Source: Deltaproteobacteria bacterium (GTDB lineage: Bacteria; Desulfobacterota_E; Deferrimicrobia; Deferrimicrobiales; Deferrimicrobiaceae). Taken from it: a stretch of 9,241 bases of DNA. Under the pieces are notes generated by a model. It made no database searches. It saw only the letters and a program-made list of their open reading frames with translations, and had not been told where the DNA came from. The stretch spans positions 1 through 9,241 of the forward strand of contig JAMDCN010000093.1 of NCBI GenBank assembly GCA_023489025.1, given 5' to 3'. Shown in pieces: positions 1-8,590 of this stretch. Positions within the stretch are counted from its first letter, which is position 1, and each line of letters starts with the position of its first letter. Both the position numbers and the translations under genes were made by a program.

Positions 1-73
1 CTGGTAGCTCAACCGGCAGAGCGGGTGGCTGTTAACCACTAGGTTGCAGGTTCGAGTCCTGCCCAGGGAGCCA
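1..73 (+). tRNA. tRNA-Asn (anticodon GTT), 5' end cut by window edge
   Basis: Seen: the anticodon loop CTGTTAA lies at 29-35 with anticodon GTT at 31-33, closed by a five-pair stem (24-28 with 36-40, one G-T wobble). The T arm has stem GCAGG/CCTGC around the loop TTCGAGT. The 3' acceptor strand CCAGGGA is at 63-69, the discriminator G at 70 and an encoded CCA at 71-73. The window opens with CTGG, which is acceptor-strand positions 4-7, so only three 5' bases are missing. The last 21 bases of this gene recur at 2413-2433 (identical) and 8710-8730 (one mismatch), so it is probably the attachment target of the elements to its right. Confidence 0.95.
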
Positions 74-286
74 GATGTTACAGTTTGCGAACCGCTGAGG
101 ATTTGGTAAACAGTACCAGACCTCGATGGTGTCGCGACTATGGATAAGCACCTTCTTCACCAGCTGGTGGAGAAGGTGCTTCTTTTTTGGGTTGGGGCCT
201 TCGGCCATGACCTTCTCGAAGTTGTCGAGGAGGCTCTTGAGCATCTCCCTGCCGAAGGGCGGGATCGTGAGCCGCGCCGGCGGGCG
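32..286 (-). pseudogene. Serine recombinase C-terminal remnant reading into tRNA-Asn
   Basis: Seen: an open minus-strand frame is bounded upstream by an in-frame stop at 287-289. It includes the stretch MLKSLLDNFEKVMAEG and then a Lys-rich segment followed by HLLHQLVKKVLIHSRDTIEVWY. It ends in WLPGQDSNLQPSG, which is the antisense translation of the tRNA T and anticodon arms. From family knowledge, the pattern of a leucine/lysine-rich helix, VKKV, a 'hS+DTIEVWY' strand and NPQRF is typical of the extreme C terminus of large serine recombinases. The catalytic resolvase domain and the zinc-ribbon domain are absent, so this is only a remnant of what should be a protein of several hundred residues. 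It points toward the tRNA, as expected of an integrase gene beside its attachment site. The DNA from 290 to 420 holds nothing I recognise. Confidence 0.7.
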
Positions 287-420
287 TTACCCGCCCTCGC
301 TGCATTCCTGCGATCTTTGGGCGTCGCGTTATCCCGGATCTCCTCGGAGACGCCCGATCCCCCATGGCCGGCAACGCCACCCGCACCCAATGGAAGAATG
401 GATCTGTTGAAGAAGGAATC

Positions 421-448
421 TTGTAAATTAGAAATTAGTTTCTATAAT
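421..448 (+). promoter_or_regulatory. AT-rich promoter with palindrome and tandem 7-bp repeat, upstream of the ATPase gene
   Basis: Seen: a -35-like TTGTAA (421-426), 16 bases, then a perfect -10 TATAAT (443-448). AAATTAG is repeated in tandem at 425-431 and 432-438. TAGAAA (429-434) and TTTCTA (439-444) form a perfect inverted repeat with a four-base centre that overlaps the -10 box. Inference: transcription would start around 455, at or next to the ATG at 456. The message would be leaderless or nearly so, and a protein bound to the palindrome would block the -10. The strong AT bias contrasts with the flanking GC-rich DNA. Confidence 0.55.
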
Positions 449-455
449 ACAAGGT

Positions 456-1610
456 ATGATCCGGCGGGCCGCACAGGATCTTGTTCTGAAGCGCTTGGAG
501 GCCTATCCGGCCGTGTCGCTCGTCGGGCCGCGCCAGTGCGGCAAAACCACCTTGGCCCGGATGATCGACGGGGCTTATTTCGACCTGGAACAGCCGCCCG
601 AACGCCTGCGTCTCGACCTCGAATGGGAGGGGCTGATCACCCGGAAGAACCTGGTCATCCTGGACGAGGCCCAATCCTGGCCTGAAGTCTTTCCCCGGCT
701 GCGCGGAGCCGTTGACCGGGACCGCAGGCGCACCGGCCGTTTTCTGCTCCTGGGATCCGTCTCACCCTCACTCATGGCGCAGGTGTCGGAGTCGCTGGCA
801 GGTCGGTTGTCGCTGGTGGAGCTGACGCCGTTTCTTTTGACCGAGCTGAAAGCGAAGGAGTCACGGAATCGACGATGGCTTTGCGGCGGCTATCCGGACG
901 GCGGCGTACTCGAACCCAAGCGTTTTCCGCGATGGCAGCGGGATTACTTGTCGCTCTTGTCTCAGCGTGACCTGCCGACCTGGGGCCTTCCGGCTAAGCC
1001 GCAGACGACGGATCGCTTGCTGCGCATGCTGGCCGCGCTGAACGGCCAGGCATGGAACGCCTCGCAGGTGGGTCAAAGCCTCGGCCTGTCCTACAAGACG
1101 GTTAACACCTACCTTGATTATCTCGTAGGAGCCTTTCTGATCCGGAGGTTGCCGCCGTACCAGGCGAATCTCGGGAAACGATTGGTCAAGACCCCCAAGG
1201 TATACTGGCGGGACAGCGGCCTGCTTCATGCCTTGGTGAACGTATCGGACGAGAAGAACTTGCTCGTCCAGCCGTGGGTGGGCGCGAGTTGGGAGGGCTA
1301 CATTATCGAACAGGCGCTCGGGGTGCTTTCGGCCGAAGGGCGTACGTATGATGCCTACTACTTCAGGACCAGCGATCAATACGAGCTCGATCTCGTGCTG
1401 GACTTCGGGAAGGAGCGATGGGCCATCGAGATCAAGCTGACTTCCTCTCCGGGCCCCGAAGATATGGCCCGATTGGAAAGGACGGCCGGCCTGGTCAACG
1501 CGTCGCGGTGCTTCCTTGTCTCGCAGACTCGTCGACCGAGCGGCTCCGGACGCCGTTTCTCTTGCGATCTTCCGTCCTTTCTCGGTCACCTTCACGAGAA
1601 CGGTTCGTGA
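456..1610 (+). CDS. AAA+ ATPase with C-terminal DUF4143-like region
   Basis: This 384-residue protein looks complete. It has a Walker A motif GPRQCGKTT (residues 24-32), a Walker B motif LVILDEAQ (about 66-73) and a sensor-like strand FLLLGSVSP. A central winged-helix-like segment (about 187-232) contains SQVGQSLGLSYKTVNTYL. The C terminus carries an E-x-D (310-312) followed by EIK (325-327), a pattern resembling PD-(D/E)XK nuclease-type folds, as is usual for DUF4143 proteins. Members of this family are widespread in genomic islands and their cellular role is unsettled; an NTP-dependent DNA transaction or stress/defence role is inference only. The ATG at 456 is the likely start because it lies eight bases after a perfect -10 box. 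A poor AAGG sits too close to serve as a normal ribosome site. The gene stands alone, convergent with HTH remnant A. Confidence 0.88.
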   Translation: MIRRAAQDLVLKRLEAYPAVSLVGPRQCGKTTLARMIDGAYFDLEQPPERLRLDLEWEGLITRKNLVILDEAQSWPEVFPRLRGAVDRDRRRTGRFLLLGSVSPSLMAQVSESLAGRLSLVELTPFLLTELKAKESRNRRWLCGGYPDGGVLEPKRFPRWQRDYLSLLSQRDLPTWGLPAKPQTTDRLLRMLAALNGQAWNASQVGQSLGLSYKTVNTYLDYLVGAFLIRRLPPYQANLGKRLVKTPKVYWRDSGLLHALVNVSDEKNLLVQPWVGASWEGYIIEQALGVLSAEGRTYDAYYFRTSDQYELDLVLDFGKERWAIEIKLTSSPGPEDMARLERTAGLVNASRCFLVSQTRRPSGSGRRFSCDLPSFLGHLHENGS

Positions 1611-1639
1611 GGCGGGCCCCCTCCGGATCCATCTGCGCG

Positions 1640-2123
1640 ATCGGCCGCAAAGCCCGCTCGCTGATTCCTTGCCGATGGGCGGTCTCTTGCATGGCCAGAA
1701 TGCGTTCCCGGGTTTCCGGGGCGAGGCGGAGGAGAGCCATCACCTGGGTCACGCGAGCCCGTGTAATCCCTTCCCGTCGAGCAATCTCGGCCCGGTTTCG
1801 AACCTCGCCGGCGTCAAGCTGCCGCCGCCTCTTGATGGCCTGCGGAGGAGTTCGGCTACGCGAGGCGTCTTGGGGCCCATCGGCCGTTTGAGAACGCTTT
1901 GGGTCAGCGGATCGACGCTCACGACCTGGTTGGCCTCAAGCCGTCGTGTCAGGGTGCCGACGTGACCGTCTTCAATGATCCCGAGCGGGCCGAGGGCGAC
2001 TTCGACCTCCTGTTCGCGGTAGGTCGCCAGGGGGGCGCCATTTTGGCCGTGAACGGCGGCGTGGACGATCCGGAACCAGATCTCGGGACCTATGGCACGC
2101 GATCGGTTAGTAGAGCGGGACAT
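1640..2123 (-). pseudogene. HTH protein associated with recombinase elements, copy A (frameshifted)
   Basis: Seen: the minus-strand frame from 2123 reads IWFRIVHAAVHG, ATYREQEVEVALGPLGII, GTLTRRLEANQVVSV and PKTPRVAELLRR, then goes out of frame. The continuation lies in another frame as RRRQLDAGEVRNRAEIARRE, GITRARVTQVMALLRLAPET and ERALRPIAQ. A single missing base near 1838-1843 accounts for the switch. The segment AEIARREGITRARVTQVM is a helix-turn-helix reminiscent of ParB/KorB-type DNA-binding segments. Proteins of this type are often seen beside large serine recombinases, with no established function (recalled, not searched). Nucleotide similarity to copy B (5776-6233) is high over the HTH half, and copy C (8210-8494) covers the N-terminal half. 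All three are on the minus strand. The 3' end is uncertain because the frame runs antisense into the ATPase gene. Confidence 0.65.
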
Positions 2124-2191
2124 TCGGCCATCTTCTGCCTCGTAACGTACTGATTCGTCTTGGGTTATTTCGGAATGGCCCGGATGGGTCG

Positions 2192-2211
2192 CACTACTAA
2201 CATTCGTAGTG
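2192..2211. repeat. Short inverted repeat CACTAC/GTAGTG
   Basis: CACTAC at 2192-2197 and GTAGTG at 2206-2211 are perfect inverted arms around an eight-base centre. They lie between the start of HTH remnant A and the module beginning at 2219. The position, upstream of the minus-strand HTH gene, would suit an operator for that protein, but this is inference. The corresponding stretch before copy C (about 8505-8520) lacks the arms. Confidence 0.35.
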
Positions 2212-2218
2212 TGGCCAA

Positions 2219-2230
2219 CTCGGGGAGCCA
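2219..2230 (+). other. tRNA-like 3' end fragment, module copy 1
   Basis: The string CTCGGGGAGCCA occurs here and, with one change at the first base, at 8521-8532. In both places it lies upstream of an HTH remnant, is followed directly by a strong hairpin, and precedes the structured repeat. It ends like the tRNA-Asn 3' end (GGAGCCA), but no T arm or anticodon arm can be found before it. It is better read as a possible tRNA-derived attachment core than as a tRNA gene. Confidence 0.35.
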
Positions 2231-2287
2231 GAACATAATCAGGGCCACTTGCGATTTTCCGCGGGTGGCCCTTTCATGTTCTGGCTC
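2225..2287. repeat. Two-tier long hairpin
   Basis: The outer arms GAGCCAGAACAT (2225-2236) and ATGTTCTGGCTC (2276-2287) are a perfect 12-bp inverted repeat. Inside it AGGGCCAC (2241-2248) and GTGGCCCT (2265-2272) give a second perfect 8-bp stem, and GCG/CGC (2251-2253/2260-2262) can cap it. The inner stem is followed by TTTC, so on the plus strand it could act as a weak intrinsic terminator. The place is equivalent to the clear terminator at 8543-8574 in the second module, but the sequence is not conserved. Confidence 0.7.
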
Positions 2288-2292
2288 TTAAT

Positions 2293-2422
2293 GCAGGACG
2301 AGAAGCGAGCGAGCCGCCGACGAGCAGGAGGATGAGCGCGCAGGGAAGCGCGCGGAAGGCGAGCGAGGGGAGGCTACGCAGGGAGGAACAGGGAGGTTCC
2401 GACCGAAGTAGCCGAGTCCTGC
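2293..2422 (+). repeat. Structured repeat, copy 1 (candidate structured RNA)
   Basis: Seen: an approximately 130-base element that recurs at 8591-8719. Shared blocks include GCAGGACGAGAAGCGAG at the 5' end, CCGCCGACGA, GGAGGA, CGAGGGGAGGC, GGGAGGAACAG and CCGAGTCCTGCCCA. Predicted helices are GCAGGAC (2293-2299) with GTCCTGC (2416-2422), GCGCGC (2336-2341) with GCGCGC (2348-2353) around AGGGAA, and GGCTAC (2372-2377) with GTAGCC (2408-2413). The second copy keeps all three, with a different hairpin stem and a T-A to C-G swap in the inner helix. No convincing protein is encoded on either strand. It may be a non-coding RNA, or a folded attachment-site arm acting as DNA. It runs straight into the tRNA-derived end at 2413-2433. 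Confidence 0.55.
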
Positions 2423-2433
2423 CCAGGGAGCCA
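2413..2433 (+). other. tRNA-Asn 3'-end repeat, putative att site
   Basis: This is 21 bases identical to positions 53-73 of the tRNA-Asn gene (part of the T loop, T-stem 3' strand, acceptor 3' strand, discriminator and CCA), in the same orientation. Upstream there is no D arm or anticodon arm, so it is not a tRNA gene. Duplication of a tRNA 3' end is the usual footprint of site-specific integration. With the intact tRNA it would bound a first block of about 2.36 kb carrying the recombinase remnant, the ATPase and HTH remnant A. Confidence 0.6.
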
Positions 2434-2442
2434 GCACTTGGC

Positions 2443-2482
2443 AAAGCCCATGGTTGGAGTTACACCCTTCCACGGGCTTTTC
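2443..2482 (+). terminator. Intrinsic terminator after module copy 1
   Basis: The left arm AAAGCCC-A-TGG (2443-2453) pairs with CCA-C-GGGCTTT (2470-2480), with one mismatch and a 16-base loop, followed by further T residues on the plus strand. The stem at 8741-8778 is its counterpart in the second module. On the minus strand the same stem lies about 55 bases beyond the alcohol dehydrogenase stop and ends in GGGCTTT, so it may also stop that transcript. Confidence 0.65.
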
Positions 2483-2537
2483 CATTTCTGGGATCATCCC
2501 TGTATCTGAAACCTGTCTTCCCTCGCTTTCTATTTAC

Positions 2538-5770
<3,233 letters not shown>

Positions 5771-5775
5771 CGGGG

Positions 5776-6233
5776 TCAATACCCTGGGAATGGATTCGGG
5801 ACCACCTGCGCCGGCGGGGGGAAGAAGGGTAGGGTAACCGCATAGAGAAAGACCCGCTGGAACTCCCGTACCTGACCGTGTTGATCCTTTATCGCTCCAA
5901 CGGGCCGGAGCGTCCGCTCCGTTACGGGACGACAGTGGAGGTTATCGGGAAGGGCGAGGATCTTCTCCTGGATCTCCGGCGCGAGTCGAAGCATTCCCAT
6001 GACCTGGGTCACTCTGGCCCGGGTGATCCCTTCCCGTCGAGCGATCTCGGCTTGGTTCCGAACCTCCCCGGCATCGTGCTGCCGCCGCCACTCGATAGAT
6101 TTGCGGAGGAGTTCGGTTACGTGGGGGGTCTTGGGGCCCGTCGGCTGTTTGAGATTGCCCCGGGTCAAAGGAACGGCGCTCACGACCTGGTCGGTTTCAA
6201 TTCGTCGCGTCAGGACACCGACTACGAATACGA
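5776..6233 (-). pseudogene. HTH protein associated with recombinase elements, copy B (5' truncated)
   Basis: Seen: the minus-strand frame reads GVLTRRIETDQVVSAVPLT, PKTPHVTELLRKSIEWRR, QHDAGEVRNQAEIARREG, ITRARVTQVMGMLRLAPEI and PVTERTLRPVGAI before a stop at 5776. It matches copy A residue for residue over most of the HTH half and is uninterrupted there. Its N-terminal half (the WFRIVH and YREQ...VALGPLG blocks) is missing. At about 6220-6235 the sequence changes to the oppositely oriented IS630 transposase remnant, so the truncation was probably caused by that insertion and later deletion. The translation upstream of the junction is transposase antisense and not part of the gene. It is convergent with the AraC gene, six bases from its stop. 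Confidence 0.6.
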
Positions 6234-6582
6234 ACGCTGTGGCGTGTGCAACGTGTTCATGGCGGTCGAACCGTTGGCTGGCAGGCGCATGACTCGGGTT
6301 ACGCAAAGGGAAACGAAGACGCAATGGGCGTGTTTTCTGGAGGAAATTGCCAGGCAATACCGCGGGGCACAACGAATCCTCCTCGTGATGGACAATCTGA
6401 ACACGCATGGCCCGGGGTCTCTCTACGAGACCTTTGCGCCGGGAGGTGGCCAAGGCTCTCTGGGACCGATTCGAGTTCGTCTACACGCCCAAACACGACT
6501 CGTGGCTGAACATGGCCGAGATCGAACTCAACGTGCTGATCACCGCACCACCTCGCCAAGTGAACCGGTCACGACCGCAGTG
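6220..6582 (+). pseudogene. IS630-family transposase remnant
   Basis: Seen: the plus-strand frame from 6220 reads DYEYERCGVCNVFMAVEPLA, RVTQRETKTQWACFLEEIAR and LLVMDNLNTHGPGSLYETF. One extra base near 6441-6443 then shifts the frame, and the match continues as EVAKALWDRFEFVYTPKHDS and WLNMAEIELNVL, ending in an unrelated tail to a stop at 6581-6583. LVMDNLNTH carries the second catalytic Asp and WLNMAEIE the catalytic Glu of the IS630/Tc1-mariner DDE domain. The N-terminal HTH and first Asp are missing at the junction with HTH remnant B. The 28-bp stretch shared with the AraC gene is native here, encoding TQRETKTQWA, which fits family sequence. No terminal repeats or TA duplication could be identified. 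Confidence 0.8.
6302..6329 (-). repeat. 28-bp perfect inverted repeat, arm 2 (inside the IS630 remnant)
   Basis: This is the partner of 5574-5601, in reverse orientation and 700 bases away. In this location it encodes a normal stretch of the transposase, so this arm is the likely source sequence. Confidence 0.95.
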
Positions 6583-6596
6583 ATCCGGCGATGCCC

Positions 6597-6630
6597 GTAG
6601 GCCACCGGGCCCCCCCCGGGGTGCGCCTAC
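6597..6630. repeat. GC hairpin with poly-C run
   Basis: GTAGGC (6597-6602) pairs with GCCTAC (6625-6630). An inner CCGGG (6605-6609) can pair with CCCGG (6615-6619) across a run of eight C residues. There is no T tract, so it is not a standard terminator. It lies just after the transposase remnant and may belong to an old element end or act as a boundary before the AbiE operon. Confidence 0.45.
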
Positions 6631-6699
6631 AGGCTGCCGCCCCGCCGGTGATCACGTATGTGAAGGGCCATCCTGGTCCGGAAGTTATACTGTGAATGC

Positions 6700-6722
6700 A
6701 GTACGTGCTCTCGGAGGGCACG
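6700..6722 (+). promoter_or_regulatory. AbiEi-type operator repeat 1
   Basis: A 23-base site contains GTGCT-7-GGCAC inverted arms (6705-6709 and 6717-6721). It is repeated with four substitutions at 6774-6796, exactly 74 bases downstream. It lies upstream of the antitoxin promoter. Known AbiEi antitoxins repress their own operon by binding paired repeats of this size upstream of the start codon; the assignment here is by analogy. Confidence 0.55.
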
Positions 6723-6749
6723 AGTTGATATGATGAGACAACTTTTAGC

Positions 6750-6778
6750 TTGACGCAGGTCTATCGTAGACGTAGTAT
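6750..6778 (+). promoter_or_regulatory. Promoter of the AbiE-like operon
   Basis: TTGACG (6750-6755), a 17-base spacer and TAGTAT (6773-6778) make a good sigma-70 promoter. The -10 box overlaps operator repeat 2 by five bases. The spacer holds GTCTA/TAGAC (6759-6763/6767-6771), a perfect small palindrome. Transcription would begin near 6785, leaving a leader of about 14 bases. Confidence 0.55.
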
Positions 6779-6796
6779 GTGCCCTCAGAAGGCACG
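6774..6796 (+). promoter_or_regulatory. AbiEi-type operator repeat 2
   Basis: This 23-base site matches repeat 1 at 19 positions, with perfect arms GTGCC (6779-6783) and GGCAC (6791-6795). It covers most of the -10 box and the ribosome site (GAAGG before the ATG at 6799), so a bound antitoxin would block transcription initiation. Confidence 0.55.
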
Positions 6797-6798
6797 CA

Positions 6799-7632
6799 AT
6801 GCGAACGAACAGTACATCTCTCAAGACCCTGGGACCCCAAGCGGCCAACCTGGTCACGATGCTCCACGAACGGAGCCGTGCCATCTTTCGCCTCGAGGAT
6901 GTCCGGGACATCACGGGCCTCTCCGAGGTCTCCGCGAGGAGCTTCGTCCGCAAGCTCGTGGATCGGGGAGTGGCGGCCCGGCTAAAGCCCGGTCTCTACG
7001 CCCTGGTCCCCTTCGAGTTGGGGAGGGAGCGGAAGTACCCGGGCAATCCTCTCGTCGTCGCCCGGGAGATCATGAACGGCGAGGATTACTACCTCTCCCA
7101 CGCCACCGCCATGGAGATCCACGGCATGACGACCCAGCCTCAGCTCGTCGTTATGGTGACCACGCCGGGGCCCCGGCGCGCCCTGACGACGTTGGGCGTG
7201 AAGTTCCGATTTATCCGCTGCCGGCGCAGGCATCTCTTCGGTCTCACTGAACACTGGGTGACCAAGCAGGAGAAGGTGCGCGTGAGCGACCTGGAGCGGA
7301 CGGTCATCGACGGACTCAAGCAGCCCGAGCATTGCGGCGGATTGACCGAGGTCGCCAAGGGCCTGTGGATGCGACGCCAGGACATGAACGTCGACCGACT
7401 CGTTCAGTACGCCAGGCGGATCGGCGTCGGCGCCGTCGTGCGCCGGCTTGGTTTCCTGCTGGAGACCTACGAGATGGCCGGACCGCCGGATCTGGACCGG
7501 CTGCGCAAGGGACTGACGGCGACCTACGTCCGGCTGGACCCGGTCTTGCCGGCCGAGGGGAAACGCCTTCGCCGGTGGCGTCTCCAGCTGAACGTCGACC
7601 CCGAAGAACTCCGGGCCGTCGTGAGGACCTGA
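6799..7632 (+). CDS. AbiEi-like antitoxin of a type IV toxin-antitoxin system
   Basis: This 277-residue protein is complete for the family. Seen: an N-terminal winged-helix region containing FRLEDVRDITGLSEVSARSF and RKLVDRGVAARLKPGLYALV, then the characteristic central block NGEDYYLSHATAMEIHGM, QPQLVVMVTTPGPRRAL and VRVSDLERTVIDGLKQPEHC, and an alpha/beta C-terminal part. The family counteracts the nucleotidyltransferase toxin AbiEii without binding it and represses its own promoter. Two 23-base repeats just upstream fit that role. The ATG at 6799 has GAAGG six bases upstream. The downstream partner begins three bases after the stop, the usual operon arrangement, but that toxin lacks its active centre, so this antitoxin may now be an orphan or a repressor only. 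Confidence 0.87.
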   Translation: MRTNSTSLKTLGPQAANLVTMLHERSRAIFRLEDVRDITGLSEVSARSFVRKLVDRGVAARLKPGLYALVPFELGRERKYPGNPLVVAREIMNGEDYYLSHATAMEIHGMTTQPQLVVMVTTPGPRRALTTLGVKFRFIRCRRRHLFGLTEHWVTKQEKVRVSDLERTVIDGLKQPEHCGGLTEVAKGLWMRRQDMNVDRLVQYARRIGVGAVVRRLGFLLETYEMAGPPDLDRLRKGLTATYVRLDPVLPAEGKRLRRWRLQLNVDPEELRAVVRT

Positions 7633-7635
7633 CCC

Positions 7636-8160
7636 ATGATTCCGCAGCGGGACATCTCGCTTCTTTCCAATCGCCTCGCCGAGCGGGGAGGCCGGCGCAT
7701 TCCGGAAACCGTCCTCGAGCGCGACTACTGCCTCTCGTGGTTCCTGGTCGGGTTGTCACGCAGTCCGCTTCGGGATCGGCTCGCTTTCAAGGAGGAGTAC
7801 CGCGATCTGCCCGAAGATGCCGGGGTCCGGGTCTACTCCTTGGACGAGGTGGCGGTCGAAAAGACGGTGGCGCTCCTGGACCGGGCCCGAAACGAGCCGC
7901 GCGACCTCTACGATCTCTGGTTCCTCACGGCCAACGGCCACGTGCGCCTGCCTGATCTTCTCGATCCCGTTGCGCGGAAGCTGGAGTTCCGGGAATTGAC
8001 GCTGGCGCAGGCGGGCAAGGAGTTCGCCGCCAAGGAGGCGCGCTACAGGAAGCTCTGGCAGGTCCGCCTCGGGGCCCAGATGGCCGAGCTGCCGGAGTTC
8101 AACGCGGTCTACCGCGAGGTCCGGCGTGCCCTCCGCCAGGGGGGCTTCTCCAGAGGATAG
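7636..8160 (+). CDS. AbiEii-like nucleotidyltransferase toxin with internal deletion
   Basis: Seen: the N terminus is MIPQRDISLLSNRLAERGG, followed by PETVLERDYCLSWFLVGLSR and RDRLAFK, and the C-terminal part contains VRVYSLDEVAVEKTVALLDR and NEPRDLYDLWFL. In the AbiEii/DUF1814 family FK is followed by a GGTALK-type motif I and later a DLDF motif II, the nucleotide- and metal-binding core of the nucleotidyltransferase. Here residue 52 leads straight into EEYRDLP and both motifs are gone. Motif III (ExK) and motif IV (RDxxD) remain. The protein has 174 residues against a usual 250-330, and the deletion keeps the frame, near 7790-7797. GAGGA eight bases before the ATG gives a good start. A toxic nucleotidyltransferase activity is not expected. 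I keep it as a CDS because the frame is open, though it may be a functional pseudogene. Confidence 0.8.
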   Translation: MIPQRDISLLSNRLAERGGRRIPETVLERDYCLSWFLVGLSRSPLRDRLAFKEEYRDLPEDAGVRVYSLDEVAVEKTVALLDRARNEPRDLYDLWFLTANGHVRLPDLLDPVARKLEFRELTLAQAGKEFAAKEARYRKLWQVRLGAQMAELPEFNAVYREVRRALRQGGFSRG

Positions 8161-8209
8161 GCAGGAAGCGGGTTTGCCGGGCGCGTCCGCTTCACCGTGA
8201 GATCTTCTC

Positions 8210-8494
8210 GTGCGAACATTGGCCATTGTCCAACAATCGCCAGAGTGAAACGAACGAGCGGGGCATCTGGGGCACCTTGGGCGGTCTGGGTTTGCCCCGG
8301 CGCGGCGGAACGGCGCACACGACCCGGTCGGCCGGCCCCAGGAGCGTCAGGGTGCCGATGTTTCCGTTCTCGAACGCCCCCTTGGGCCGAGGGCGATCTC
8401 GACCGTTTGTTCGCGGTAGGCCGCCACGGGGCCGCCGTGGTGGTCAACCTGTGCGGAATGGACGATCCGGAAAAAGACCTCCGGCTCGACCCGC
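8210..8494 (-). pseudogene. HTH protein associated with recombinase elements, copy C (decayed)
   Basis: Seen: the minus strand from about 8494 reads VFFRIVHSAQVDHHG, AAYREQTVEIALGP, then shifts frame near 8385-8395 and continues as GNIGTLTLLGPADRVVCAVP and PPKVPQMPRSFVSLWRLLD. It fades toward 8210 before any HTH motif. The blocks align with copy A (IWFRIVHAAVHG, ATYREQEVEVALGP, GTLTRRLEANQVVSVDP, PKTPRVAELL). It is the N-terminal half only, with at least one frameshift. It is convergent with the truncated toxin gene and directly upstream of module copy 2, just as copy A precedes module copy 1. Confidence 0.55.
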
Positions 8495-8520
8495 CCCGGG
8501 CGGGATCGCATACTGTCGCA

Positions 8521-8532
8521 TTCGGGGAGCCA
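8521..8532 (+). other. tRNA-like 3' end fragment, module copy 2
   Basis: TTCGGGGAGCCA matches 2219-2230 at 11 of 12 positions and has the same neighbours: an HTH remnant before it, a hairpin/terminator and the structured repeat after it. There is no tRNA body upstream. Confidence 0.35.
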
Positions 8533-8542
8533 TGACAGTTGC

Positions 8543-8574
8543 AGGCCCCGATGAATTCTTCGGGGCCTTTTAAT
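8543..8574 (+). terminator. Intrinsic terminator within module copy 2
   Basis: AGGCCCCGA (8543-8551) pairs with TCGGGGCCT (8560-8568) around an eight-base loop, giving a nine-pair GC-rich stem followed by TTTTAATTT on the plus strand. It could end transcription coming from the AbiE-like operon. Confidence 0.8.
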
Positions 8575-8590
8575 TTGCGGTTCCCCTTGC

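Noticed and set aside
861..1595. 244-residue minus-strand open frame
   Set aside because: It is antisense to the ATPase gene, with no family pattern. The ATPase motifs decide the strand.
2219..2433. Second tRNA gene
   Set aside because: Only the T-stem 3' strand, acceptor strand and CCA are present. There is no D arm or anticodon arm upstream.
2288..2497. Small minus-strand protein over structured repeat copy 1
   Set aside because: The second copy gives a different, non-aligning translation, while its base-paired arms are conserved. The region is better explained by structure than by coding.
7332..7955. 207-residue plus-strand open frame across the AbiEi/AbiEii junction
   Set aside because: Its composition is almost all Arg, Pro, Gly and Ala, which is typical of an out-of-frame translation of GC-rich genes. 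The AbiEi and AbiEii frames explain the region.
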